Of a DNA stretch of 64,000 bases, positions 53,516-62,018 are shown piece after piece. Position 1 is the stretch's first letter. The number at the start of each line of letters is the position of its first letter. Both the position numbers and the translations under genes were made by a program. The DNA comes from Companilactobacillus kimchii DSM 13961 = JCM 10707 (GTDB taxonomy: Bacteria > Bacillota > Bacilli > Lactobacillales > Lactobacillaceae): the NCBI RefSeq assembly GCF_001435445.1, contig NZ_AZDH01000027.1, positions 186,001-250,000 on the forward strand, in the 5' to 3' direction. The notes beneath the pieces were generated by a model. That model worked only from the letters and a program-made list of their open reading frames with translations, was not told the DNA's origin and ran no database searches.

Positions 53516-53575
53516 ATGTTTACCTCCTTGAAATATAATGTTTGCTATACTACTACGATTAATCTAAATGTCAAA

Positions 53576-54601
53576 CTATTCAAATTTTGAGCCAGAAGTA
53601 TATTCGAACGGAATAAATTGATCAGTAGCAATTTTTGCCATTGGAATGCCATTAATGATTCGAACACCATCAGTTTTAAAGGCTTTTCCAGTGCTGACAG
53701 ACGCATTATGCACACGCTTTCCGTTCTTGTCAAAGACAGGTGCCGGTGAATCGTCTGTATATTTAACGATGATTAAATCTTTAAAAGCGGTCTTAGAGAT
53801 TGGCACGAAAATATCGGTAGCAATTTGGTAATGTGGTTCATTATTGATCATAACAATATCTGAACTCTTCCAAGTTGATCCCGCCTCATACGTTTCAGGC
53901 CGTTCAATACCCAAACGATCAACTGGATGTGTTTGCTCCGTTAGCTTGATAATATTTTCTACTTTAGGCTTTTCGGGTTCAACTTTAGCTTGTGTAACTG
54001 CTTCAGTTTTAGCTGGTTGCTTATCAAAGATTCCCCAGTCATAACTCATATCTTGAGAGCCACCTCCCCAACTTGATGTGTACTGCCAGCCAATAATGTT
54101 TCCCCTAGTACCACAATCACTTGATCCATAATTGGCTACCCAAGTGGGATGTTTATTGGCATTTAAGATACCTTCGTTGAACCAGCTTGCCATACTATAC
54201 TGGAACACATTTGTATAGCTTTGCGTTTTAAGGCAATTAATGAAAGCATCAACATAGCTTGCTACTGCCGACGTATTCAATGATGAATCTTCGACATCAA
54301 CACATAATGGTGTATCTTTTCCAAAGCCCAAATTAACAACTGATTGTTCAAAGAATTTTGCTTCATTAATCGCATCTGCAACGCTTGTTGCTAAGAAATA
54401 ATGATAGAAACCAACATTCATTCCAGCTGCTAAAGAGTTTCTTGCTTGGTTGGTTGATTTAGGATTGATGTAGTTATCTCCATCATGACTACCTTGAGTA
54501 GTTTTAATCAAAATACCAGATACGCCAGCATTAACTAAACCTTGAAAGAAGCCTAAATTATCGGGTTGAAAGCTGGACACGTCCGCAAAATATTTAGTCA
54601 T
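53576..54601 (-). CDS. Endolysin: GH25 muramidase with two SLAP-like binding modules
   Basis: 341-residue lysin. Residues about 1-190 are a GH25 lysozyme domain (KYFADVSSFQPDNLGFFQGL, ILIKTTQGSHDGDNYINP, GFYHYFLA, LCVDVEDSS, WQYTSSWGGG) that cleaves the glycan backbone. After a Lys/Glu/Pro linker come two repeats of about 50 residues (HPVDRLGIERPETYEAGSTW onward, and APVFDKNGKRVHNASVSTGK onward) that fit the SLAP envelope-binding pattern of lactobacilli. There is no signal peptide, so release depends on the holin encoded just upstream (2 bp away). Confidence 0.93.
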   Translation of the reverse strand: MTKYFADVSSFQPDNLGFFQGLVNAGVSGILIKTTQGSHDGDNYINPKSTNQARNSLAAGMNVGFYHYFLATSVADAINEAKFFEQSVVNLGFGKDTPLCVDVEDSSLNTSAVASYVDAFINCLKTQSYTNVFQYSMASWFNEGILNANKHPTWVANYGSSDCGTRGNIIGWQYTSSWGGGSQDMSYDWGIFDKQPAKTEAVTQAKVEPEKPKVENIIKLTEQTHPVDRLGIERPETYEAGSTWKSSDIVMINNEPHYQIATDIFVPISKTAFKDLIIVKYTDDSPAPVFDKNGKRVHNASVSTGKAFKTDGVRIINGIPMAKIATDQFIPFEYTSGSKFE

Positions 54602-54602
54602 A

Positions 54603-54971
54603 TTAGTTCCTCCTTGTATTATTTTTTTGATTATAATTAGGTGTTTTTACTTCGGTTAGATCATCGCTTATAGTGCTTTTCACTGAAGTATCATATCCAC
54701 CAAGTGATCCCTTTACTCCAGCATATAAACCGGAAGTGAATCCGCCTACCAATAATCCAGCAATTGCAGCTCTTCCTATATCTTCATGAAAAATAAGTGC
54801 AACTAATATGCCAACAATTATTCCAAAGATCATCGATACGAATGGTAAATATTTGTTTTCTAAAGGCGTCGCTACCTTAGTCAAGGCAGTAAATCCCATA
54901 GAACAGATAAGAATCAAAACCGTTAATCCCGCATTGTCTATTAAATTTAAACTTTTAATTATTTCCATCAT
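54603..54971 (-). CDS. Phage holin
   Basis: 122 residues from the first Met of a Met-Met pair at 54971, six bases after AGAAGG; a longer open frame to 55139 overlaps xkdX and its terminator. Three hydrophobic segments are visible (LTVLILICSMGFTAL, LPFVSMIFGIIVGILVALIF and AAIAGLLVGGFTSGLYAGV), followed by a polar tail. The pattern fits the Hol44/superfamily V type holins of Gram-positive phages. Its place directly before the endolysin supports the call. Confidence 0.88.
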   Translation of the reverse strand: MMEIIKSLNLIDNAGLTVLILICSMGFTALTKVATPLENKYLPFVSMIFGIIVGILVALIFHEDIGRAAIAGLLVGGFTSGLYAGVKGSLGGYDTSVKSTISDDLTEVKTPNYNQKNNTRRN

Positions 54972-54996
54972 ATTTAACCTTCTTATTGTCTTCCTC

Positions 54997-55023
54997 AAAA
55001 AAAGACTAGCCAAATGGCTAGCC
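54997..55023 (-). terminator. Terminator between xkdX and holin
   Basis: GGCTAGCC, ATTT loop, GGCTAGTC and seven T residues on the minus strand, overlapping the xkdX stop codon. It may set the ratio of tail to lysis gene expression. Confidence 0.8.
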
Positions 55024-55158
55024 TTCTTTGTTTTCTTGATATTCTTGTCCAGTAATGTACTTATAATCATCAGTTGAAATGATAATAGGAACATACTCCA
55101 CAATGTCACTTGCTTTAATTGTTCCCCATCCAAATTCAATTTTCAATGCTTCTATCAT
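55018..55158 (-). CDS. XkdX-family phage protein
   Basis: 46 codons from ATG at 55158 with AAGGAGG upstream, read as MIEALKIEFGWGTIKASD and ending GQEYQENKEG. Small acidic proteins of this size and pattern (XkdX) are found between receptor-binding and holin genes in many Firmicute phages; the function is unknown. It is too short for routine ORF calling. Confidence 0.85.
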   Translation of the reverse strand: MIEALKIEFGWGTIKASDIVEYVPIIISTDDYKYITGQEYQENKEG

Positions 55159-55223
55159 TTTAATTCCTCCTTAAAATTATTCCAGCCACCACCACTACCG
55201 GTAAGGGAGCATGCTTTAATTGA

Positions 55224-55505
55224 CTACTTAGCTGTAACGTTTGCTCCATCAGTTGTAGCTGTGGATGTCACATCTGCTGGTGCTTCAGGTGCTGGTGTTA
55301 GAACTGTCCAGCCTTTTACATCAACTTTTTCTGATTCGAGACCTGTAACCGAATCCTTAAAAGTGACTTTATAATCGCCATCAGCAACTACTGTACCTGC
55401 TGCTAGTCCTGTAACAGCAACACTAGCTACACCGACTTCACTTTCGCCAATTTTGTTTCCTGTCTTGTCATAAACTACTTCAATATCTTTTGAGCGATCT
55501 GCCAT
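55224..55505 (-). CDS. Small phage protein with C-terminal repeat shared with its neighbour
   Basis: 93 residues, no recognised family. The middle is strand-rich (VASVAVTGLAAGTVVADGDY, KVTFKDSVTGLESEKVDVK) and Ig-like. The last 22 residues (PAPEAPADVTSTATTDGA and VTAK) repeat almost exactly the end of the next protein upstream, with the DNA also similar. The tail looks like the first strand of a fibronectin-type domain. AAGGAAG precedes the ATG. Confidence 0.75.
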   Translation of the reverse strand: MADRSKDIEVVYDKTGNKIGESEVGVASVAVTGLAAGTVVADGDYKVTFKDSVTGLESEKVDVKGWTVLTPAPEAPADVTSTATTDGANVTAK

Positions 55506-55535
55506 ACTTAAATACTTCCTTTTTTTATTTTTATC

Positions 55536-56015
55536 CTACTTAGCTGTAATTACTGCTCCATCATTAGTAGCTGTAGATGTTACATCTGTTGGTGCTTCTG
55601 GAGCTGGATCAACTCCATTTGCTTTATCCAGCTTGATAGTTAAATCTGCTACTTTTTTGGTCAATTCTGTGATTGCCATTTGTGATGTCAACTTATCTTG
55701 GATAGCTTGCTTAGTCACAGACGTAACAGCTTGCTGGATTTGATCATTCATTAATTGATCTTTTAATTGGCTCTTAGTTAAAGTAACCAATAACGCTTTG
55801 GCTTCTTCATCGGGAGTTAAGCCTGTTGAAATGTGAACTAATTTATTATCAGATTCTCTGACCGTCCAATTAGAGCTTTCATCTATTGAAAAGGCTGGAT
55901 CACTATCCACTAGTGTCCAACCTTCAATTTCAGATTGTCGTTCTGCTCCTGATTCTGGTGAACTATAAATTCCTATGATATTTCTATCAGAATCTAGTTG
56001 AATTGCTATCTTCAT
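55536..56015 (-). CDS. Phage accessory protein, DUF2977-like start, repeated C-terminus
   Basis: 159 residues. The N-terminus (MKIAIQLDSDRNIIGIYSSP, then EIEGWTLVDSD) resembles small phage tail accessory proteins of the DUF2977 type. A helical middle, SQLKDQLMNDQIQQAVTSVT, then ELTKKVADLTIKLDKANG, suggests a coiled coil. It ends in APEAPTDVTSTATNDGA, the same tail as the downstream neighbour. AGGAGG before the ATG. It probably accompanies the receptor-binding protein. Confidence 0.78.
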   Translation of the reverse strand: MKIAIQLDSDRNIIGIYSSPESGAERQSEIEGWTLVDSDPAFSIDESSNWTVRESDNKLVHISTGLTPDEEAKALLVTLTKSQLKDQLMNDQIQQAVTSVTKQAIQDKLTSQMAITELTKKVADLTIKLDKANGVDPAPEAPTDVTSTATNDGAVITAK

Positions 56016-56026
56016 TTTTTTGCCTC

Positions 56027-57274
56027 CTAATCTTTATATGTCATAACTTTTGAAATATTAAAAACAGAATTTAATTTATCTCCATCAGAACTTTTTAAAA
56101 CGAAAGACACGTTAGTTTCAATAGCCGAATTATTTAGAATCTTACATGTAGCGTTTTGAATGCTATCAATTGTTGGATATACAAGAGGAACATAACTGGT
56201 TACATAGTAATATTCAAATGTAACCTTTTGACCAATCAAGTTATTTAATTGACTAGTTATATCAACTACATTATTTATAATTAAATCCTGCTTTTTCAAT
56301 TTTATAGCTGGTAAAGTTACCGATAGATTTATTCTGTAATTAGTAAATCCTGATCTCCAGAAATCATGAGTACTAGAATTACCACTCGATGCTATATATT
56401 GATCTAATGCTAAATTTAGTCCATCCATAGTATTTTCATAAAATTCTGATGGTCCAACTAAAGCTATCTTTCCACTTGTTGAACCAGTAAAAAGATTTAC
56501 TGATGGTGGTAACTGAGCAACTGCTGGCTGTGTTGAGAATGTAGCAATTGTATCAACCACAAATTGGTAATTAGCTCCAGTAGCACCAGCAGAATTTCCA
56601 TCGTTGTCATACCCAGCAGTATGATCAATCGTCATAGTTTTATCTGCATTGAACGTGAATGAAATGGTAGGGGCTTTTACATTTTTACCACTTATATTTT
56701 CACCAATACCGGCAATTTGAACTGTAATCTTTTGTCCAACAGGTAAACTAGCAGTTTGGATATACAAAGGATATGGCGAGGTAGTTGTGAAATGTCCATC
56801 TTTAACCGCATTATAAGGATCATAATTGATTGGAATACTAGTAACTGCTCCTAATGTGCCGTTTGTCATTGTTGTTTTTTGGATATGTCCTAGAATAGTA
56901 ATTCCATCAAATTGACCAAAAATCTTCGTTCCTGGATCATCTGCAAAGGTAATTTTATTGGATTGGGTAGGGTCATCAGTACCTGCCCATTCCAGATTTC
57001 TCTGTGTGATTTCGCCATCTGCTAATGAACCGGCATAATAATCAGCACCGGCTGCTGGGTGATTTGAATCAGTTCCACCACCGGTATTGCCACCAGTGCT
57101 GCCACCAGTATTGTTTGATGAGGAGCCAAACCATTTTGATTCTAGAGAAATATAATTAGTACCTAAATCTGTTCTAGCAGTATGTGTTGTATTCCCTTTG
57201 TCATCAATTATTTTAATTCCGACAGGCATCATGTTACTGCGATTTCTTGCCTCATTATCAATCACATTTACCAT
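56027..57274 (-). CDS. Probable phage receptor-binding/tail protein
   Basis: 415 residues from the ATG at 57274, seven bases after GGAGG and overlapping the previous stop codon as TAATG. The N-terminal part (NVIDNEARNRSNMMPVGIKI) probably attaches to the baseplate. A Gly/Asn/Thr-rich linker (SSNNTGGSTGGNTGGGTD, about 60-80) leads to a large beta-rich C-terminal region with no recognised domain. Position after the BppU-like gene and this attachment-linker-head layout suggest host recognition; this is inference. Confidence 0.7.
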   Translation of the reverse strand: MVNVIDNEARNRSNMMPVGIKIIDDKGNTTHTARTDLGTNYISLESKWFGSSSNNTGGSTGGNTGGGTDSNHPAAGADYYAGSLADGEITQRNLEWAGTDDPTQSNKITFADDPGTKIFGQFDGITILGHIQKTTMTNGTLGAVTSIPINYDPYNAVKDGHFTTTSPYPLYIQTASLPVGQKITVQIAGIGENISGKNVKAPTISFTFNADKTMTIDHTAGYDNDGNSAGATGANYQFVVDTIATFSTQPAVAQLPPSVNLFTGSTSGKIALVGPSEFYENTMDGLNLALDQYIASSGNSSTHDFWRSGFTNYRINLSVTLPAIKLKKQDLIINNVVDITSQLNNLIGQKVTFEYYYVTSYVPLVYPTIDSIQNATCKILNNSAIETNVSFVLKSSDGDKLNSVFNISKVMTYKD

Positions 57275-58053
57275 TAATTTGCCTCCAATTCTGATAATAT
57301 ATATTGCCAATGCTTTTCAATGTCAGGATCAACTTGACCAATATCAAAATCACTATTTAAAGCTGTTTGAATGGCCTTAGTAAAATCGTTGTTCTTGATA
57401 GCCTCTTCAATAACGGACATACGGCCGTTGTAGTCAGATAACTTTGCCAAAACAATATCATCTAAGTTTTGAATGTTATTCATAACTAAATCTGTATATG
57501 ACTTTTGAAGCTGCCCTAACTCATATAGAGCTCTTTCACCCTCACCCCAATATTCTTTATGAGGGAGTTCATCAGGATAATAATTACTATCTTCTAAAAT
57601 TCGCACATTGAAAAATAAAGTTTTAACAACATTTAAATTCTTATCTCTAAATTTGAAATAGGCGTTTCGATAATTTCCTGCATGAATAGTTGCCTCTTTT
57701 GGTAATGAAAAACTAATCAAACCTGTGGTTGGATCTTTGGAATCAAAATTATTATCAGTTGTAATCGGAATACCCGCTGAATCTGTTCCAACGAATTCTC
57801 CGTGCCAGCCTGTTAGATCCAATTTATTACCGTAATTCAACATCTGAACATCAACGGTACCCAAACCACCTTCGCCTTGTTTAGCTAGAAGAATCGGCAT
57901 AACCCGTTTTGTAATCTGTCGCATATAAACACTTTGAGGATTGTTCATGCTGTTTTCGTCAGATGAATCTAATCTGTCTAAATAAAATGCTTCTTCTTTA
58001 CCAATATCAAAAATCATAATTTGAGGAATTGGTAAATCTGTCGTTACATCCAT
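57274..58053 (-). CDS. BppU-family baseplate upper protein
   Basis: 259 residues. The N-terminal domain (about 20-170) matches the DUF2479/BppU fold: RVMPILLAKQGEGGLGTVDV, then PTTGLISFSLPKEATIHAGN, then AYFKFRDKN and VKTLFFNVRILED. A helical C-terminus follows. In lactococcal phages BppU links the baseplate core to the receptor-binding protein; here the receptor-binding-like gene follows at once. Confidence 0.88.
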   Translation of the reverse strand: MDVTTDLPIPQIMIFDIGKEEAFYLDRLDSSDENSMNNPQSVYMRQITKRVMPILLAKQGEGGLGTVDVQMLNYGNKLDLTGWHGEFVGTDSAGIPITTDNNFDSKDPTTGLISFSLPKEATIHAGNYRNAYFKFRDKNLNVVKTLFFNVRILEDSNYYPDELPHKEYWGEGERALYELGQLQKSYTDLVMNNIQNLDDIVLAKLSDYNGRMSVIEEAIKNNDFTKAIQTALNSDFDIGQVDPDIEKHWQYILSELEAN

Positions 58054-58068
58054 ATAATTATTTCCTTT

Positions 58069-58629
58069 CTAAAATACTCCTGGTTTTTTAATTCCGTTAG
58101 AAGTAGGATTTTCATTTTTTAAATGATCTATTTGTGACTGCAAAATACGTACTTCGTTATCAATTTCATCTTTTTTATAGTATTGATCGGAAAACTTACT
58201 TAAAAATTCCGCCGTTTTAGCAGAAATAATTGTTTCAACAAACCCTTTAAAGTCGCTTAACGTATCTTTAAGCTTTGCAAAAAAATTTCTTTGATCAGTT
58301 TCATATTCATATAGTGAATTGATGGATTTTTGAATCTGATCATTATTGCTTTTTAAGCTATCTTTAAAATTGCTATCAATAACACCATTCCATTCATCTA
58401 AATCAACGTTGTGCCAATAATTAGGTAAGTCAGGAACTGGTGGAAATACTGTTTCATCTGTCACAGCTTTAAAGTTGTATACTTCTGAATCGGTAGTACC
58501 GTCAGAATTTTGCTTTGAAATAATTACTTTCTCACCATTATCAAAGCTTAAAACTGCTGTCTTTCCATCTTTAGACTGCATACTCAAGCCTGGAAACTCT
58601 GATTTAACTACTCCGTCTGGTAAGTACAA
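58069..58629 (-). CDS. Phage tail/baseplate protein, coiled-coil end
   Basis: 186 residues, family not recognised. The N-terminus is strand-rich (KTAVLSFDNGEKVIISKQNS), followed by a long helical part (DSLKSNNDQIQKSINSLYEY and KKDEIDNEVRILQSQIDHLK) that should form a coiled coil. The start is TTG at 58629, about nine bases after AAAGGG. It sits between a small baseplate gene and BppU. Confidence 0.7.
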   Translation of the reverse strand: MYLPDGVVKSEFPGLSMQSKDGKTAVLSFDNGEKVIISKQNSDGTTDSEVYNFKAVTDETVFPPVPDLPNYWHNVDLDEWNGVIDSNFKDSLKSNNDQIQKSINSLYEYETDQRNFFAKLKDTLSDFKGFVETIISAKTAEFLSKFSDQYYKKDEIDNEVRILQSQIDHLKNENPTSNGIKKPGVF

Positions 58630-58633
58630 TTGA

Positions 58634-58969
58634 TCACGCCCTTTCTTTTAATACAGACATTTCACCGTCTGTAATTTCGTAATAATTATTTGTTGTAATA
58701 ATTTCTACAATTCCATTTTTTGAATCTATAAATGTTGCCCGTAGGTATCCTTTTGGGATATTTGCGGGTTTATTTAATGTATTTTCGTCAAAATAAAAAG
58801 GACCCGAAGTATTAATTAACTTCATGTCCTTGACGTATGTTGCATAAGTATTATTTTGATTCATTAATTCTTTAATATGATTATCCAAACCAACCACGGC
58901 TAAATAATGCGTTTGCGGGTAATAATATCTACCGGTTATTGGATCAGGAATTCTACGTATATCTTCCAC
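58634..58969 (-). CDS. Small phage baseplate-region protein
   Basis: 111 residues, not recognised. It starts with GTG at 58969 overlapping the endopeptidase stop as TAGTG, and reads MEDIRRIPDPITGRYYYPQT at the start, then LDNHIKELMNQNN. The position between tail endopeptidase and BppU is typical for a baseplate connector. Confidence 0.7.
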   Translation of the reverse strand: MEDIRRIPDPITGRYYYPQTHYLAVVGLDNHIKELMNQNNTYATYVKDMKLINTSGPFYFDENTLNKPANIPKGYLRATFIDSKNGIVEIITTNNYYEITDGEMSVLKERA

Positions 58970-61164
58970 TATACCTCGCCTACTTTCTGTGTAATAAATG
59001 GACTCGCAATAATTCCATTTGAGATTGAATCAATTCCATTGTATCTAGCGTTAGCTAAAGAACTTTGAACTGATAACTCATAATCTGATAATGTTTGGGC
59101 TGTGTTATTTAATGTAACCTCATAGGTATTTGAATAACTTAGTGGATTGTATTTAATACTTACGACCGTGACCCAAGTAGTAAAATTCTCTGGTTCTATA
59201 TCACAATAAACCATATCTCCAATGTAAAAAGTATCTTTGCCTGAATAAGTCATTGTAATGTCCACAGTTGGTTCTGTCTTCATTTGAGATAGTGCATATT
59301 TTCTCATTTCTTCGGAATCTTCAATGTCATTATTAGTTATTGCCGGGCCGGGTCTTTCGCCCCACTCTTGTATTGATTTTTCATCTCGAATTATAAAAGG
59401 ATGAAAGTAATCGGTAGAATGGTCATCTTCTGCATTATCATCATCTGACTTCTTAACTTCCGTTGGTTCAACATCTGTATCACCAGTAAATACGAAATTA
59501 TCGGCACATACCCACTCATTAGTTGCTACACGATACCATGTCTTACCGTTAGCTCCATCAGTAATCTCACCGTCTATTTTCCATTGTGTTCCGTTAGCAA
59601 GCTTTCTACCCACTTCATGCTGTGGAGTCCAAGGTGAATCGTAAACGATCGATTCAGTAGGCGTTACTTCTGATGGACTTACATCGGGTTTACCTGAAAA
59701 ATCTAATTGATCTTGCATTACCCATTCGTTAGTACCTATCTGGTACCAAGATTTACCTTGAGCACCATCGGAGACTGAGGCATTAATTATCCATTGAGTA
59801 CCTGGTGCTAGTGTTCTACCCGTTTTGTTTTGAGGAGTGAACGGTGAATCGTAAACATAAACGATTGATGCACCATCACTGCTAGAATCAGCTTCAGGCG
59901 TCTTAACAGTGCCTTGACCACTTGATGGTGTAATAGTGTGATCTTCTGGTTTCACACTTCCATCTTTATCGAAATTAATATATTGTGAGTCAACCCACTG
60001 ATTAGTAGCTACTTCGTAATATGTAACATCATTAATAACTTTTTTATTATGAATCGCCCATGTTGACCCATTGGCCAAGTGGTTAACTATTGAATCAGGT
60101 TTCAATGGATCACTTAACACAGGTGCACCACCTGAAACCATTGTATTGACTGTACCAATAGCATTTCCTACTGGTAGAACTTTGCCACTAGAAGTATCTT
60201 CCTTTAGTGAGTCTGTGGAAGTCTTAATTGTTCCTTGTCCGGTCACTTGAGTAATAATGTGATTTTCTGGTTGAACATCGCCATTCTTATCAAATACGAT
60301 GTACTTTTCGTTAACCCAACCATTCGTGCACACTCTATACCATGTTTCACCATTAGCTACTACCTTAGAATCCATTACCCATTTAGTTCCGTTAGGCAAG
60401 TTCTGAACTGTGTGAGTAGGCTTATTAGGATCATCCACAACAGGAGCACCATTAGTTTCCATTGTGTTAATAGTTCCAATAGCTGTACCGATTGGTGAGG
60501 TAACAGGAGCATTAGTTTTACCGTAAACCCTAGCAATATTTTGAATTTCTGTGGTATCAATGTTAGCTGTGAATGTAGGCGTGTTGTTAATATATCTAAA
60601 TGACTTATTAACCTTATGCTGCCAATCATTCATAGGAATTAAAGTAATATTTTTGTTATCAGCTACAACAACTAAATTAAATTTTTCAATACAATCATTT
60701 ACACATTCAAGTCCTGATTTTTCACCATAATCTGTAAACGTTAATTTTTCAGTTGTACCAGAGACTTTCCAAGTAAACCCATGATTACCGAGTTCGTTTT
60801 GATCAAAAACAAAACTCATCAAATCGTTGGCTGAAAGTTTCTTAGTACCTTTGATCTTATCGTATTGATAAACATACTGGCAATCAAACCAGACATGTGT
60901 GGCTGAAACAGTTCGTTTGAAGTCATACCCCTCATCGTCCTTTTCAGCCTGTTTAATACGATATCTTTGACCATCAAATACAATGTAATTTTCATTTTGC
61001 AATAATTGATAGCCTATAGAATTATCATTAATCGCTGTGAAATCTATTTGATTGGTCTTATTCATTTCTTCTGAATTGCTCAATGATCCTCTATCAATGC
61101 AAGTAAGAGTTTCATCATACTTGCCTTCTCTATCTTGAACTCTATATTTTTTAAAATTGATCAT
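58969..61164 (-). CDS. Tail-associated endopeptidase/Tal protein with four SLAP-like insert modules
   Basis: 731 residues. The N-terminal part (about 1-216) and the part after about 585 belong to the prophage endopeptidase tail family (FRYINNTPTFTANIDTTEIQ, IARVYGK; then PFIIRDEKSIQEWGERPGPA, TYSGKDTFYIGDMVYCDIEP). Between them, about residues 218-584, lie four tandem modules of about 65-75 residues with the pattern NGTxW...TWYRVxTNxWV, typical of SLAP envelope-binding domains. Modules 1-2 (GAPVVDDPNKP, GAPVLSDPLKP) form one pair, 3-4 (VYDSPFTPQ, VYDSPWTPQ) another. It probably sits at the tail tip and touches the cell wall first. Start overlaps Dit stop (ATGA). Confidence 0.88.
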   Translation of the reverse strand: MINFKKYRVQDREGKYDETLTCIDRGSLSNSEEMNKTNQIDFTAINDNSIGYQLLQNENYIVFDGQRYRIKQAEKDDEGYDFKRTVSATHVWFDCQYVYQYDKIKGTKKLSANDLMSFVFDQNELGNHGFTWKVSGTTEKLTFTDYGEKSGLECVNDCIEKFNLVVVADNKNITLIPMNDWQHKVNKSFRYINNTPTFTANIDTTEIQNIARVYGKTNAPVTSPIGTAIGTINTMETNGAPVVDDPNKPTHTVQNLPNGTKWVMDSKVVANGETWYRVCTNGWVNEKYIVFDKNGDVQPENHIITQVTGQGTIKTSTDSLKEDTSSGKVLPVGNAIGTVNTMVSGGAPVLSDPLKPDSIVNHLANGSTWAIHNKKVINDVTYYEVATNQWVDSQYINFDKDGSVKPEDHTITPSSGQGTVKTPEADSSSDGASIVYVYDSPFTPQNKTGRTLAPGTQWIINASVSDGAQGKSWYQIGTNEWVMQDQLDFSGKPDVSPSEVTPTESIVYDSPWTPQHEVGRKLANGTQWKIDGEITDGANGKTWYRVATNEWVCADNFVFTGDTDVEPTEVKKSDDDNAEDDHSTDYFHPFIIRDEKSIQEWGERPGPAITNNDIEDSEEMRKYALSQMKTEPTVDITMTYSGKDTFYIGDMVYCDIEPENFTTWVTVVSIKYNPLSYSNTYEVTLNNTAQTLSDYELSVQSSLANARYNGIDSISNGIIASPFITQKVGEV

Positions 61165-62018
61165 AGATATATAAAAGGAAAGTCAAATGTGACAGTGCCA
61201 CTAAAGCCTGCCAAATTAAAGCTATTCCATCCTTTCTTTAAATTGATATGACCGTGATTGGTTTCTATTTCACAAGAATCACCATTAAGTAAAGGGTGCA
61301 CACCTTTTAAAACTAGAGAATCATTTGAAGAAATATTTGAGTTCATAGAGAAAACATCTTGGGTGGTTATATTAGTCAAGCTAGGACTACCTGAACCTTT
61401 AAAAATAATATTTAATTCGTGATTCTGTTCATAAGGTTGAATATCGAAATCGGACGGATTAAATATTTTAAAGGTTCCTTGAGAGTGAGTGTAATTCAAA
61501 TCAGTTGTTGAAAGATTTAAATTATTAGAAATCAAATCTTCCTCACTTGGATCAATTGGAAAATCCGTTGATCTAGCCACTGAATACATATAAGCACTAG
61601 GAATATCAAACTCTACTGAAAAAGTTTTATCGTAAAATCCAACATCTGTATAAGAGAATGGCTTAGGTATTCCATAAAAGCAACGACCAATATCGTAACT
61701 TTGACGAACTCTCACTAAGCCTCGATTGAAGAACTTATTATAAAATTCATGGAATCGACTTTCTAAATCAATTCCATCATCAACTCTTAGCAAAAAGTCG
61801 GCTTTGGCCGTGCGTGAGGTGTACAATACAGGACCCATTTGAGTTTGTCCGTCTACACCTGCATTAGTCTTTAGATTAGGAGCCGTCTGTGGTGAACCTA
61901 CTATAAGTCTAGTAAATATCAAATCATGATAATTACTAATCTCAAATTCATTTTGTCCATCGGATTTAATTAATAATGAGTTCTGTCTGTAATGTCCATC
62001 TGATAATCTTTTAGGCAA
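61161..62018 (-). CDS. Phage distal tail protein (Dit)
   Basis: 285 residues of the Siphovirus distal tail family that forms the hub between tail tube and baseplate. Typical parts are SLLIKSDGQNEFEISNYHDL, LLRVDDGIDLESRFHEFYNK, FNRGLVRVRQSYDIGRCFYG and KTFSVEFDIPSAYMYS; a C-terminal beta-sandwich region, HINLKKGWNSFNLAGFSGTV, follows. The start is TTG at 62018, eight bases after GGAGG, overlapping the tape measure gene by 8 bp. Confidence 0.9.
   Translation of the reverse strand: MPKRLSDGHYRQNSLLIKSDGQNEFEISNYHDLIFTRLIVGSPQTAPNLKTNAGVDGQTQMGPVLYTSRTAKADFLLRVDDGIDLESRFHEFYNKFFNRGLVRVRQSYDIGRCFYGIPKPFSYTDVGFYDKTFSVEFDIPSAYMYSVARSTDFPIDPSEEDLISNNLNLSTTDLNYTHSQGTFKIFNPSDFDIQPYEQNHELNIIFKGSGSPSLTNITTQDVFSMNSNISSNDSLVLKGVHPLLNGDSCEIETNHGHINLKKGWNSFNLAGFSGTVTFDFPFIYL

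Noticed and set aside
54972-55139. N-terminal extension of the holin gene
   Set aside because: The longer frame runs through the xkdX gene and its terminator in another frame; the Met at 54971 has a ribosome binding site.
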